Assembly: GCF_000621445.1 (NCBI RefSeq)
Contig: NZ_JHYI01000013.1
Span: 124,001-188,000 of the forward strand
From: Alkalihalobacillus bogoriensis ATCC BAA-922
Lineage (GTDB): Bacteria > Bacillota > Bacilli > Bacillales > Bacillaceae_F
Direction of reading: 5' to 3'
DNA length: 64,000 nucleotides
The translations under genes were made by a program, and so were the position numbers. The notes under the pieces were generated by a model that worked only from the letters and a program-made list of their open reading frames with translations, was not told the DNA's origin and did no database searches. Below, one piece after another: positions 43,393 to 52,645 of this stretch. The stretch's first letter is position 1. Each line of letters starts with the position of its first letter.

Positions 43393-44805
43393 CTATAAAT
43401 ATTTCCGATGAATCTTTCGCCCATCATAGATAAAATCAATATCTTTATCATTTACTTTTGTTTCAATATGGACAGTTCTCCCCCATAACTGATAAATATT
43501 TGGTAATACTTTCTCTAAATATCCGATATCAAGTTCAATTCCTTCAAAATGATGGGTAATATACAACTCCCCATTTTTTAAATAGTCACCATCTGTCACT
43601 GTTAAATAAGGAAATCCTCCATTTACTCGTGAAGAAATCAATTGATCCCTGACTTGCTTCCAATCTTTATCAATAATTTTATAATCGGCACCTTGCTTTT
43701 GAAATAAGTACATATCCTCACGATTCACTAATTCTTTTGTCAAATAATTGCGCAAGAATGAAATATCGGATTCAATTTCTCGGACTTCAAATATTTTTTC
43801 TCGTCCAGAACTAGGTTTCACCCCTTGAATGTCCTGCATTTCTTTTGTAGGGTTATTATACCGTTCCTCAATATCTTCAAAAATTTTCACACCTAAATAA
43901 TATGGGTTTATTTGCGTTTTTGTTGGTTGCACAACACCTGCATTAAGCTTTGCATATTCAATCGTTTCTTCAGATGTTAATGGCAACTCCCTCAAAATTC
44001 TCATATGCCAATAAGAAGCCCAGCCTTCATTCATAATTTTCGTTTCAAGCTGTGGCCAAAAGTATAACATTTCTTCGCGCATCATCGTTAGGATGTCGCG
44101 TTGCCATGGCTCTAACTCTCGACTGTACTCCTCAATGAATAAAAGGAGGTCCTTTTCTGGAGAAGGAGGAAATTTTTTCTTTTTCTTTTTTGGCTCTTCT
44201 TTTTTTTCTTCCACTTCTAAATCCCATAAATCTTCATAAGGGGTCCGCTTCTTCTGTTTTGGTTCCTCATCTTCATCTTCTAAAGACCAAGCTAATTTTG
44301 GACGAACAAGACTTGGATCAATATGCTCTTGAATGGACAATATAGCATCTAAAAATTTCTCGACTTCTTCCCGACCGTGAACCAATTCATAGTGAGCCAC
44401 ACGTTCTGCTGTTGCACTCATACTTTCAACCATATCTCTGCGTGTATTCGAAAAACGAACATTATTTTTAAAAAAGTCACAATGAGCTAAGACATGTGCG
44501 ACAATCAGTTTGTTTTGAATCAAACTGTTTGAATCGAGTAAAAAGGCATAACAAGGATCCGAATTAATGACTAGTTCATAAATTTTGCTTAACCCAAGAT
44601 CATATTGCAGTTTCATCTTATGGAATTGCTTCCCAAAACTCCAATGTGAGAACCGCGTCGGCATTCCATATGCACCAAATGTATAAATGATGTCAGCCGG
44701 ACAAATTTCATAGCGCATCGGGTAAAAGTCTAACCCAAACCCCGTCGCAATTTCCGTAATTTCTTCAATCGCGTATTGAAGTTTTTGTTGTTCATCACTA
44801 TTCAT
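43393..44805 (-). CDS. spoVR: SpoVR family protein
   Basis: About 470 residues of the SpoVR/YcgB family, involved in spore cortex formation in B. subtilis; the biochemical function remains unclear. Conserved blocks include [59 protein letters not shown] and [20 protein letters not shown] charged linker about residues 180-225 contains runs of Lys and Glu. The start at 44805 follows AAGGGG by 8 bp, in preference to the GTG nine bases upstream. It is monocistronic with its own terminator and supports a spore-forming host. Confidence 0.93.
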   Translation of the reverse strand: MNSDEQQKLQYAIEEITEIATGFGLDFYPMRYEICPADIIYTFGAYGMPTRFSHWSFGKQFHKMKLQYDLGLSKIYELVINSDPCYAFLLDSNSLIQNKLIVAHVLAHCDFFKNNVRFSNTRRDMVESMSATAERVAHYELVHGREEVEKFLDAILSIQEHIDPSLVRPKLAWSLEDEDEEPKQKKRTPYEDLWDLEVEEKKEEPKKKKKKFPPSPEKDLLLFIEEYSRELEPWQRDILTMMREEMLYFWPQLETKIMNEGWASYWHMRILRELPLTSEETIEYAKLNAGVVQPTKTQINPYYLGVKIFEDIEERYNNPTKEMQDIQGVKPSSGREKIFEVREIESDISFLRNYLTKELVNREDMYLFQKQGADYKIIDKDWKQVRDQLISSRVNGGFPYLTVTDGDYLKNGELYITHHFEGIELDIGYLEKVLPNIYQLWGRTVHIETKVNDKDIDFIYDGRKIHRKYL

Positions 44806-44952
44806 GTCGCTCACCCCTTTTAAGTCGCCTTATCACAATTTATGAAAAATGCCGCTCGTTCATGAGCATATTTATGAAAATCTCTCTATGCATCTGTCGC
44901 TCTTCACGAATGTTTTTCTTTCCATTACAATAACAACAAGGAGATGATACAT

Positions 44953-45396
44953 ATGAAAGAAGCCGCTTTAACATACTGGAATAACTATTGGGAAAAACTT
45001 GGACAACCTGTGCCAACTAATGTAAGTGCATGGCAGTTTGGTCCTAATCCTGATGAACTTACCCAACTCGTAATAGATGGGAAGAAAACGACAACTTGTT
45101 CTGGATATGTATTTTATGAAATCGAAAACGAGACATTACCCCAAGAAGGCGAATATAGTATTTTATTAAGCAAGGAAGATTTACCTTTAGCGATTATTCA
45201 AACCATAAAAGTTGAAATCACACCAATGAATAAAGTAACAGAGGAATTTGCCATAGCTGAAGGCTCTGATTCATATGAAACATGGTGGAACGACCATGAA
45301 TCGTTTTTTTCAAGTGAATTAAAGAAAATTAATCAAACATTTACTGACGATATGTTGCTTGTTTGTGAAACTTTTACATTGCTTGATAAGAAATAA
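44953..45396 (+). CDS. ASCH-domain protein
   Basis: A 147-residue single-domain protein. The ASCH core is visible as QLVIDGKKTTTCSGYVFYEI and EYSILLSKEDLPLAIIQTIK, with VTEEFAIAEGSDSYETWW near the C-terminus. The fold is related to PUA domains and is expected to bind RNA or modified nucleosides; some relatives hydrolyse N4-acetylcytidine, but they are shorter. I place the start at 44953 because AGGAG lies 9 bp upstream; an ATG at 44944 touches this Shine-Dalgarno. No operon partner. Confidence 0.85.
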   Translation: MKEAALTYWNNYWEKLGQPVPTNVSAWQFGPNPDELTQLVIDGKKTTTCSGYVFYEIENETLPQEGEYSILLSKEDLPLAIIQTIKVEITPMNKVTEEFAIAEGSDSYETWWNDHESFFSSELKKINQTFTDDMLLVCETFTLLDKK

Positions 45397-45699
45397 GCGA
45401 CTAGGAACAGAACCGAAAAATACCCTATGTCAAGGACATTTTATAACTCTTCTAAGGTTTCGCATGATACAACAACAATAGCACCATTTAGTATTACTAA
45501 ACTAAAATGGGTATATATGTTAAAATTGATATTAGGTCGCTACACACTGTACTTACACTAACGTAATCAGGTTGGGGAAGAACCATTAGATATATGGTTC
45601 CTAGTAGGAAATGAATTTAGGAAAAAGCATTTCATATATTGCAGTGAAGATAGTTGAATAGTTGGTGCATTTTATGTTTTTGAGAAAACTCATGAAAGT
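45397..45699 (+). other. AT-rich gap with a possible decayed reading frame
   Basis: No intact gene. A frame from about 45558 continues in phase into the EcsB-like gene but is broken by a TGA at 45655-45657; it reads GEEPLDIWFLVGNEFRKKHF before the stop and IVGAFYVFEKTHES after it. GAACCAT/ATGGTTC at 45581-45601 forms a small hairpin without a T run. The piece could be the remains of an upstream gene, or noncoding. I do not recognise it. Confidence 0.3.
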
Positions 45700-46905
45700 A
45701 TGGGTGTATTAATGGATATAAAAACATTATGGGATTTAAGGGTTCAGAAATTTTATAGAAAAATGTTCAGATACTATTCAATCATTGGTGCGAATGTTGT
45801 TTATTTTTTTCTAGTCATTAGTAGTATTTTTATTTATTATTTTAATTTATTTCTTCAGTGGTTACCTCCCCAAATATCTGTAGAAATAATCTTATCACTA
45901 TTTGTAACTATTATTTTAATACCGACAAAAGTTCGTACATTTATTAAAAAGGCAGATATAGTCTTTTTGTTACCATTAGAATGGAAATTAGAGTCGTATT
46001 TTATTAAATCAATTGTATATAGCTTTATTATTGATATTATTAAATTGCTTAGTTTAATTACTGTTTTATTAAGCCTATTTTTTCACACTATTAAAATAGA
46101 TCTTTCCATCTTTATTTTAATAGCGGGAATTGTTTTTTATAATATTTTTATGAAATGGACGGAACAATGGTTAGAGAACTATGTACAATTTGTTTTACAT
46201 AGGTTATATAGGTTTTTTTCAATATATTTAATGTGTTATTCTCTGTTTAAAAATGACTGGATTGTTGTGCTTGTTTTAATGAGTGTAAGTTTCGCCTATT
46301 TAATTAATTTTAAAAGAAAGAGAAGAAACCTGAATTGGCAGTGGCTAATAGCTGAAGAAGAAAGTGCGTTATTAAGAAACTTTAAATTTATTAATATTTT
46401 CATGGATGTCCCCAATCTTAAACGTTCTTTTCGGAATAGACGTTTGCTCACTATGCTTGTGAAAAGGTGTATCCCATATAGTCAGAATAGTACGTTCGTA
46501 TATTTATACTTACTCTTATTTGTAAGATATAATGATTTTTTTTACCTTTATCTAAGACTAACTGTAATTGGTATATTTGTTCATTATGCTATGCCAACAA
46601 GTGGTTGGATTTTTACTCTCCCTATTTTATTTATGACTGGATTTCAAGTCATTCCTTTACAACATGAAATTAAAGAAAGTGGATTGCTTTATCCTATTTC
46701 TAAATCCCAGATGAATGAATCTTTCTTAAAGTTTGTCTTGGTTATATTATATGCACAATTTTTCATTCTATATTTCACCCTGTTTATTCATACTTCTACT
46801 GCTAAAATATACTATCTTGTCATTGGAAGTTTATTTGTTTATCTATTTGTATATTTCTTTTTATCAAAGAGAGTTAATATCTCAGGAAGTGCCTTTAAAG
46901 AATAA
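45700..46905 (+). CDS. EcsB-like ABC transporter membrane protein
   Basis: An integral membrane protein of about 401 residues with several hydrophobic segments. The N-terminus MDIKTLWDLRVQKFYRKMFR, ILIPTKVRTFIKKADIVFLL and PLEWKLESYFIKSIVYSFII match the EcsB permease family, and the length is normal (about 400). In B. subtilis EcsB partners the ATPase EcsA and affects protein secretion and processing. Here no ATPase gene is adjacent, the Shine-Dalgarno is weak at both candidate starts (45700 and 45712), and the gene is clearly more AT-rich than its neighbours. That suggests transfer or loss of an upstream partner. Confidence 0.7.
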   Translation: MGVLMDIKTLWDLRVQKFYRKMFRYYSIIGANVVYFFLVISSIFIYYFNLFLQWLPPQISVEIILSLFVTIILIPTKVRTFIKKADIVFLLPLEWKLESYFIKSIVYSFIIDIIKLLSLITVLLSLFFHTIKIDLSIFILIAGIVFYNIFMKWTEQWLENYVQFVLHRLYRFFSIYLMCYSLFKNDWIVVLVLMSVSFAYLINFKRKRRNLNWQWLIAEEESALLRNFKFINIFMDVPNLKRSFRNRRLLTMLVKRCIPYSQNSTFVYLYLLLFVRYNDFFYLYLRLTVIGIFVHYAMPTSGWIFTLPILFMTGFQVIPLQHEIKESGLLYPISKSQMNESFLKFVLVILYAQFFILYFTLFIHTSTAKIYYLVIGSLFVYLFVYFFLSKRVNISGSAFKE

Positions 46906-47008
46906 CGGAATAACCGAAGAACTAATCCTATAACGTGTAACTACGCAAAAAGTTATACAGGGTACATTTTATTCAAGGAGGGGTTCTTTTGTGCAGTGCC
47001 ACTCGTTA

Positions 47009-47187
47009 CGGACATTTGTACCGCTATTCCTAAGAAAATCATATCTTCTTCATTCTTTACGGACATCCGTTCCGCTATTTGACCAAATGAGCGACAAACC
47101 CATTCCTTTTATCTCCTGTAACAGAACAGATGTCCGTTAGCCTTTAATAAACGGTACTTTTTATAAAAATAACGGAACGTATGTCCG
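47009..47187. repeat. R2 repeat array B
   Basis: Direct units CGGACATTTGTACCGCTATT (47009) and CGGACATCCGTTCCGCTATT (47060) are followed by inverted units near 47120-47136 (ACAGAACAGATGTCCG) and 47168-47187 (AATAACGGAACGTATGTCCG). It lies between convergent genes, like array A, and has the same two-plus-two layout and length. No terminator-like T run or gene was seen inside it. Confidence 0.8.
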
Positions 47188-47245
47188 TAAGAATCGTACA
47201 TAAGCAGACTTTTCTTTACCACTTTCTTTTCTCGCGTTCTCCATT

Positions 47246-47647
47246 TTATTCTTTTGCAACATAAAGATGAGCTTCTAATTGTGACCGAATCCCCTCTGGA
47301 ATTGTTTCTGATTTTTGACTTTGAAAATTAAAATTGACATAGGTCGCTTCTCCAGTAGCGCAGCATTTATTCTCTTGATAGATTTCTTCATACACCTTAA
47401 AGCTTGAATTTCCGATTCGTTTTATCCATGTTTTCACGGTGACAGGTCGTCCATAATAGATTTGTTGTTTATATTCGACTGCGATTTTTATAATGACACA
47501 TTTCCAGTTCGAAAACGATAAGTCAGGCGTGAACATTTTAAAGATTTCATCTCGACCTGATTCGAACCAAACAGGAATCGTCGTGTTATTAATATGACCT
47601 GCGCCATCCGTTTCCGAAACTCGAGGTTCTATTCTTTTTTCAAACAT
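47246..47647 (-). CDS. Hot-dog fold acyl-CoA thioesterase (YbgC/FadM-like)
   Basis: A 133-residue single hot-dog domain. The N-terminal RVSETDGAGHINNTTIPVWF contains the conserved D-x-x-G-H-x-N active-site region (the catalytic Asp being D of ETDGAGH), followed by FESGRDEIF and VTVKTWIKRIGNSSFKVYEE. It should hydrolyse an acyl-CoA thioester. It follows the alcohol dehydrogenase by 24 bp on the same strand with a good AGGGAGGTGAGG Shine-Dalgarno, so it probably belongs to the sigma-54-driven operon and may deal with a CoA ester formed there. Natural substrate unknown. Confidence 0.85.
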   Translation of the reverse strand: MFEKRIEPRVSETDGAGHINNTTIPVWFESGRDEIFKMFTPDLSFSNWKCVIIKIAVEYKQQIYYGRPVTVKTWIKRIGNSSFKVYEEIYQENKCCATGEATYVNFNFQSQKSETIPEGIRSQLEAHLYVAKE

Positions 47648-47671
47648 TCCCTCACCTCCCTTTAGTAAACT

Positions 47672-48841
47672 TCATGTTATTTCCCCATGATACGCTGCTT
47701 CATAGATTCGATATACCATCTCTTCGTTGAGTTCGACAGGACTTCTTGCGAGCAATCTTGTTTGTTTCATTGCTTCTTCTGTTAAGGCAACTAGTGACTC
47801 TTTTTGCATGTCATAATATTGGAGAGAGGACGGGAGCTGCAAGCCTTGTACTAGATGATGAAGCGTATTTACGCAATCGGCAGCTAATTCTTCCTTTGAC
47901 TTTGTATCGTCTACACCAGGGGCTAATGTTTTAACAACATTAGCTAATTTTTCCGTACAACCGTGTTGAATCTCATTTATCACAAACGGAAGTAAGACCG
48001 CATTAGATTCTCCATGTGGAATTTTAAATTGATTTCCGAGTGGATACGCTAATGCATGAACACCAGCTACTCCTGCATTATAAAAGGCAAGCCCTGCCAT
48101 ATAACTGGCCGTACTCATTTTTTCCCTCGCGATTGGATCACCACCATTTTCAACTGCGGTTGCGATTGATTCCCCTATTAATTTAATCGCCCCTAACGCT
48201 ATACTGTCTGTTACAGGATTTGCATGAACCGATATATACGCTTCTATCGCATGTGTTAATGCATCAATTCCTGTTGCCGCCGTAATTCGTGGCGGGACAG
48301 ATTGTGTTAAGGTTGAGTCGACAATCGCCACATCAGATAATAAATACGGATGTGTAATCACATCCTTTGTTGCTTTTAACGATAAAACTGCGATATCCGT
48401 AACTTCTGATCCTGTTCCTGCTGTCGTTGGAATCATGATTTTCGGAACACCATGGTTAACAATCGGTTTCGTTCCAGTTAAGTTTAAGTATTCATGAACT
48501 TCTCCTTCTTGTTTCATTAAGACAGCTGTTAATTTAGCGATATCTAGTGCACTACCTCCGCCAATCCCGATTACGAGTTCAAACCGCTTTTGTTTGGCGT
48601 ACGCCACAACTTTTTCGGCACATGCAAGGGTTGGCTCTGGCATAATATCGGTATAAATATCGATATGATACTTATCAAATAAAGACTGTAACACAAGATC
48701 ACAAATCCCAATAGACACAATCGTTTGGTCCGTAACGACAAGAATGGATTCGACGTTCCATTGTTTCACTTCCAGTAACAAATTTTCTTTCGTCCCTTGG
48801 CCAACATGACTTTTTAAAGGAAATCGCAATTGTGAACTCAT
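47672..48841 (-). CDS. Iron-containing alcohol dehydrogenase (group III)
   Basis: A 389-residue NAD(P)-dependent Fe-ADH. The nucleotide loop is VIGIGGGSALDIAKLTAVLM, followed by IMIPTTAGTGSEVTDIAVLS. The metal ligands fall in AATGIDALTHAIEAYIS (Asp, His) and GVAGVHALAYPLGNQF...PHGESNAV (two His). It reduces or oxidises an unknown primary alcohol/aldehyde pair, presumably together with the aldehyde dehydrogenase immediately upstream (1 bp apart, translationally coupled). 1,4-butanediol, 4-hydroxybutyrate or similar substrates are possible but not supported by sequence alone. Confidence 0.92.
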   Translation of the reverse strand: MSSQLRFPLKSHVGQGTKENLLLEVKQWNVESILVVTDQTIVSIGICDLVLQSLFDKYHIDIYTDIMPEPTLACAEKVVAYAKQKRFELVIGIGGGSALDIAKLTAVLMKQEGEVHEYLNLTGTKPIVNHGVPKIMIPTTAGTGSEVTDIAVLSLKATKDVITHPYLLSDVAIVDSTLTQSVPPRITAATGIDALTHAIEAYISVHANPVTDSIALGAIKLIGESIATAVENGGDPIAREKMSTASYMAGLAFYNAGVAGVHALAYPLGNQFKIPHGESNAVLLPFVINEIQHGCTEKLANVVKTLAPGVDDTKSKEELAADCVNTLHHLVQGLQLPSSLQYYDMQKESLVALTEEAMKQTRLLARSPVELNEEMVYRIYEAAYHGEIT

Positions 48842-48842
48842 C

Positions 48843-50282
48843 TTACTCCTCCTCGTTTACATTTATCATATAAAATTTTGTTTCTAACATCTCTTCAACT
48901 GCGTATTTTACACCTTCTCGACCATAACCACTTTCTTTCACTCCACCATATGGGAAATGGTCAAGTCTGAAGGTTGGGACTTCATTTATTAAGACGCCAC
49001 CTGACTGAATCGCTTTTGCTGCTTGAAAAGCTTTAGTAATATCTTTTATAAAAATTCCCGTATGCAACCCAAACGACGAGTCATTGACACTAGCAATGGC
49101 TTCTTGAAGATTTTCATACGAATAAATCGAAACGACAGGGCCGAATACTTCTTCACAGCTTACTTTTGCTTTTGGATTGACTTGGATTAATACGGTTGGC
49201 TCATAAATATTGTTTGCCCCTTTTCCTCCTGTCACAACAACAGCACCATCTGCTTTTGCCTCTTTTACCCATTTATCAACCCGGGCAAAGGCCTGTGGAG
49301 AAATCATTGGTCCGATGTCAGTCGTTTCTTTTTGAGGCAGTCCTTGTTTTAATTTTTTCGTTTCCATTGCAAAAAAGTCGACAAATTGTTCAAATAATGT
49401 ATGATGAACATAAATTCGTTGCAAGGAAATACAAACTTGACCTGAATAAGCAAAAGCCGCTCGTACACATCGTTTGGCTACTTTCTCTATATTTGTGTCG
49501 CGTTCAATAATAACAGCCGAGTTTGATCCTAGTTCTAGTGTTGTTTTTTTCAGTCCAGCCTTCGCTTTTATTTCTTTTCCAACTGGCACACTGCCTGTAA
49601 ATGATATTTTCTTTACGAGATTATGCTCTAGCATCGGTTTACTTAATTGTTTACCAGACCCTGTTACGAGCTGAATTGCCTCTTTTGGCAATCCAGCTTC
49701 TAGCAACAACTCTGTTAATTTAATTGCACTAAGTGGTGTTTGTTCTGCTGGTTTTAAAACTATCGCATTCCCCGCAGCAATCGCTGGACCAACTTTGTGT
49801 GCGACTAAATTAAAAGGAAAATTAAACGGTGTAATTGCACAAACAACGCCTAACGGTTCTTTTGCGGTAAAACCAATTCGGTTTGCTCCCCCAGCTACGG
49901 CATCCATCGGAATCATGTCACCATGAATTCGTTTCGCTTCTTCAGCGGCAAGCTTATACGTTGTAATCGTCCTTTCTAGCTCTGCTCTTGCATCTCGAAT
50001 CGGTTTTCCTGCCTCAATACAAATGATGTTACTCCACTTTTCCTTGTCAGTTTCTAGCAAAGAGCTGACCCGTTCTAAAATTTGACTTCGTTCAAGTGAT
50101 GATTTTTGCTTTAATTCAGAAAAACCTCTTTCCGCTGATTCAATTGCCCGGATAACATCTTCTTCATCTGCTGCACTAACATTAGTAAGCAATGAATGAT
50201 CTACAGGGGAATATACTGGATATGTATTGGTTTTCTTCGTCCATTCTCCGCCAATATATAAAGGTTGAATCTCTTGTTTCAT
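48843..50282 (-). CDS. NAD(P)-dependent aldehyde dehydrogenase
   Basis: A 479-residue ALDH. The Rossmann segment ITPFNFPFNLVAHKVGPAIA (with the catalytic-region Asn), KISFTGSVPVGKEIKAKAGL, the general-base Glu in TTLELGSNSAVI and the nucleophilic Cys in YSGQVCISLQRIYVH (about residue 287) are all intact. The sequence is closest by eye to the lactaldehyde/phosphonoacetaldehyde-type ALDHs. It converts the aldehyde shared with the adjacent alcohol dehydrogenase to an acid. The ATG has AGAAGGAAGGTG upstream. A -24/-12 promoter lies 34-50 bp ahead, so transcription should need sigma-54 and the divergent activator. Confidence 0.92.
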   Translation of the reverse strand: MKQEIQPLYIGGEWTKKTNTYPVYSPVDHSLLTNVSAADEEDVIRAIESAERGFSELKQKSSLERSQILERVSSLLETDKEKWSNIICIEAGKPIRDARAELERTITTYKLAAEEAKRIHGDMIPMDAVAGGANRIGFTAKEPLGVVCAITPFNFPFNLVAHKVGPAIAAGNAIVLKPAEQTPLSAIKLTELLLEAGLPKEAIQLVTGSGKQLSKPMLEHNLVKKISFTGSVPVGKEIKAKAGLKKTTLELGSNSAVIIERDTNIEKVAKRCVRAAFAYSGQVCISLQRIYVHHTLFEQFVDFFAMETKKLKQGLPQKETTDIGPMISPQAFARVDKWVKEAKADGAVVVTGGKGANNIYEPTVLIQVNPKAKVSCEEVFGPVVSIYSYENLQEAIASVNDSSFGLHTGIFIKDITKAFQAAKAIQSGGVLINEVPTFRLDHFPYGGVKESGYGREGVKYAVEEMLETKFYMINVNEEE

Positions 50283-50315
50283 AATTGCACCTTCCTTCTG
50301 CTTTTACTTTTTCTT

Positions 50316-50332
50316 ATGCAAAATTTATGCCA
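50316..50332 (-). promoter_or_regulatory. Sigma-54 (-24/-12) promoter of the dehydrogenase operon
   Basis: The minus strand reads TGGCATAAATTTTGCAT, matching the sigma-54 consensus TGGCAC-N5-TTGCA with the invariant GG and GC and exact spacing. It lies 34 bp before the aldehyde dehydrogenase start, opposite a gene for a sigma-54 activator. Confidence 0.85.
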
Positions 50333-50386
50333 CTTTCTCATGTCTATTACACTCTATTATTTCAATGAAAACAAGAATCTCGTAAC

Positions 50387-50488
50387 GGTTGATTTTTTAA
50401 CCACTTTTGCTTGCATTTCTGCTTTTATTCTATTATGTTGGAGAAACAAAGGATGGTTGACTTTTTAACCGCGGTTGAAATTACAACC
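50387..50488. promoter_or_regulatory. Three 16-bp palindromic activator sites (UAS)
   Basis: GGTTGATTTTTTAACC (50387-50402), GGTTGACTTTTTAACC (50455-50470) and GGTTGAAATTACAACC (50473-50488) share GGTTGA and a mirrored AACC. They lie 55-170 bp upstream of the -24/-12 promoter, the usual enhancer distance, and the inner pair abuts the activator gene's own Shine-Dalgarno, so autoregulation is likely. Confidence 0.8.
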
Positions 50489-50505
50489 TGGAAAGGAGTC
50501 CTTAC

Positions 50506-51885
50506 ATGGAAACGGAAATTGTTATCGGAAGTGAACAGCTAAAACAAGTGATAGAGTTTTCAAGTGATGGCATTTATGTTGTAAATCAGGACGGAATTAC
50601 AATTCTTGTAAATCAAGCGTACGAAACGATGACTGGTCTCAGTCGAGAACATTTGCTAGGAAAACATATGTCGGAATTAATACAGGAAGGTAAAATAAAT
50701 GAATCGGTCTCATTACTTGTATTGAAGAAAAAAAAGACTATTTCGCTTGTCCAACAAATCGCAAATAAAAAAGATATGATTGTGACAGGAAATCCCGTGT
50801 TTAAACAGGATGGAGAAATCGACTTTGTTGTGACAAGTGTTAGGGACATTACACAATTAGCCCAATTAAAAAATGAATTGCACCGCGCAAAAGCAATGTC
50901 ACTTTTACAAAACAATCAATATACGTTCTTGTATGGGGAACAAAATGAAAGGTATTTATTCAAAGGTTCAAAAATGAGAGTCATATATGACCAAATCAAA
51001 CACGTCGCTCCCTTTCCTACAAGTATATTACTACAAGGACCAACTGGAACCGGAAAAGAAGTATTAGCAAATTTAATTCATCATACGAGTAACCGCCAAA
51101 CGAAACCATTTATTAAAATTAATTGTGGGGCAATCCCAGACCATTTACTAGAATCTGAGCTTTTTGGTTATGAAGCAGGTGCTTTTACAGGAGCGAAAAA
51201 AGAAGGGAAAATCGGTGTGCTTGAACTAGCAAACAAAGGAACGATATTACTTGATGAAATTGGAGAAATGCCATTAGCGATGCAGGTGAAACTTTTACGT
51301 GTTCTTCAAGAAAAAAAAGTTCAACGAATTGGCGGTACAAAAGAATATCCGATTGACGTTCGCATTATTTCTGCAACAAACCGGAATATCAAACAACAAA
51401 TACTTGAAAAACAATTTCGCGAAGATTTATATTATCGATTAGCTGTTGTCACGATTGATATTCCACCATTATGCGAAAGACAAGATGAACTACATGAACT
51501 GATTTTGTATTTTTTTGAAGCTTTTTGTCAGCGTTATCATTTAACAAAAACAATCTCTGATGATGCCCTCGAAATCCTAACGACTTATCATTGGCCTGGT
51601 AATGTCCGACAAGTGAAAAATACAATTGAAAATTTACTTGTTTCTGTTTCAGAAGACGTGATTACAAAAGACCATCTATTCTTTTTCCAATCCGATATCC
51701 ACCCAATCAGACCCGTTGCCAAACAACATTTAAAAGAACAAATGGAACAAGCTGAAAAACAGATTATTTCCGCTATATTAAAGCAAGCACCGTCCATTAG
51801 GCAAGCTGCAAGGGAACTTGGCATTCATCATGCTACTTTATTAGCAAAAATGAAACGGTATAATCTTTTACACGAGAAAACCTAG
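50506..51885 (+). CDS. Sigma-54-dependent enhancer-binding activator with PAS sensor
   Basis: A 459-residue activator. The N-terminal PAS domain covers about 10-120 (GIYVVNQDGITILVNQAYET). The AAA+ domain (about 140-375) has Walker A LQGPTGTGKEVL, the sigma-54-contact loop ELFGYEAGAFTGAKKEGK (GAFTGA intact), Walker B ILLDEIGEMPL and the arginine-finger region. The C-terminal Fis-type helix-turn-helix is IRQAARELGIHHATLLAKMK. There is no receiver domain, so a small molecule sensed by PAS probably controls it. It is divergent from the dehydrogenase operon, which carries the matching promoter and sites. Its end is 7 bp from the convergent phnF. Confidence 0.93.
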   Translation: METEIVIGSEQLKQVIEFSSDGIYVVNQDGITILVNQAYETMTGLSREHLLGKHMSELIQEGKINESVSLLVLKKKKTISLVQQIANKKDMIVTGNPVFKQDGEIDFVVTSVRDITQLAQLKNELHRAKAMSLLQNNQYTFLYGEQNERYLFKGSKMRVIYDQIKHVAPFPTSILLQGPTGTGKEVLANLIHHTSNRQTKPFIKINCGAIPDHLLESELFGYEAGAFTGAKKEGKIGVLELANKGTILLDEIGEMPLAMQVKLLRVLQEKKVQRIGGTKEYPIDVRIISATNRNIKQQILEKQFREDLYYRLAVVTIDIPPLCERQDELHELILYFFEAFCQRYHLTKTISDDALEILTTYHWPGNVRQVKNTIENLLVSVSEDVITKDHLFFFQSDIHPIRPVAKQHLKEQMEQAEKQIISAILKQAPSIRQAARELGIHHATLLAKMKRYNLLHEKT

Positions 51886-51892
51886 ATTACCG

Positions 51893-52621
51893 TCATGAAT
51901 CTGTCATTTTAACAATACATTTATTCATATCACCTCGTATTCGTGAGACCGTATATTCGAACCGCTCACCGCTCGGGTGTTTCGCAACACTTTCAATCAT
52001 TAATATTGGTAATTGCTCGGAGATTTGCAAATACGTTGCATCATGAAAAGATGGCAAAGTCGCTTGTAAAACGGAATACTCCCTTTTCGGTGTAAATCCA
52101 AAGCGACGTTCTAAAAGAAAATATAAAGAGTGAAACGAAGATAAATATTCTTCTAAATGGGGTACAAAGCGCTCGAGTAGAACGGTTGTTGAAAGTGTAA
52201 TTGCACGGTGTTGAACAAACCGTAATATTTCGAGCTTATAAATCGGCTCACTACAGGTCAACCTCAAATGTTCCATTACTTCTTCGTTCGACGATGTTTT
52301 TTCCCAGTAGAGTAGTTGATTTTTATGGTCTTGACCTTTTTGTTCAAGCTGTTTCGAAAATTGAGTAGACGTCGATAATGGAATTGTAATTTTGGGTGGT
52401 CTTGCAATGACAAAATATCCTTTTCCTTGCTTTGCCGCAACAAGCTCTAGATTGACAAGCTTTTGCATCGCTTGACGAACCGTATATCGATTGACATTAA
52501 ACCTTTCACTCAGCTGCATTTCAGAAGGTAATTTTTCACCAATTGTAAATTGTTGCGTCTCGATTTTTTTTATTAAATACTCGGAAATTTGTAATACGCT
52601 CGTATCAAGACTTTGTGCCAT
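51893..52621 (-). CDS. phnF: GntR/HutC-family repressor (PhnF-like)
   Basis: A 242-residue regulator with an N-terminal winged helix-turn-helix (IETQQFTIGEKLPSEMQLSE then RFNVNRYTVRQAMQKLVNLE) and a C-terminal UTRA ligand-binding domain (about 90-240). It lies at the end of the C-P lyase gene group, in the place where many phosphonate operons keep phnF. This position, not a diagnostic residue, supports the name. It would repress phosphonate genes and respond to phosphonates or phosphate. It follows the response regulator by 24 bp and has a GGAGG/AGGAGA upstream. Confidence 0.78.
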   Translation of the reverse strand: MAQSLDTSVLQISEYLIKKIETQQFTIGEKLPSEMQLSERFNVNRYTVRQAMQKLVNLELVAAKQGKGYFVIARPPKITIPLSTSTQFSKQLEQKGQDHKNQLLYWEKTSSNEEVMEHLRLTCSEPIYKLEILRFVQHRAITLSTTVLLERFVPHLEEYLSSFHSLYFLLERRFGFTPKREYSVLQATLPSFHDATYLQISEQLPILMIESVAKHPSGERFEYTVSRIRGDMNKCIVKMTDS

Positions 52622-52645
52622 GCTAATCTCCTATCCTCCCTTTTA

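Noticed and set aside
45421-45555. 44-codon frame starting MSRTFYNSSK
   Set aside because: No Shine-Dalgarno, no recognisable sequence, AT-rich gap; could not be supported as a gene.
50385-50490. GGTTGA repeats considered as a short CRISPR-like array
   Set aside because: Only three palindromic units with unequal spacing and no cas genes; position fits sigma-54 enhancer sites.
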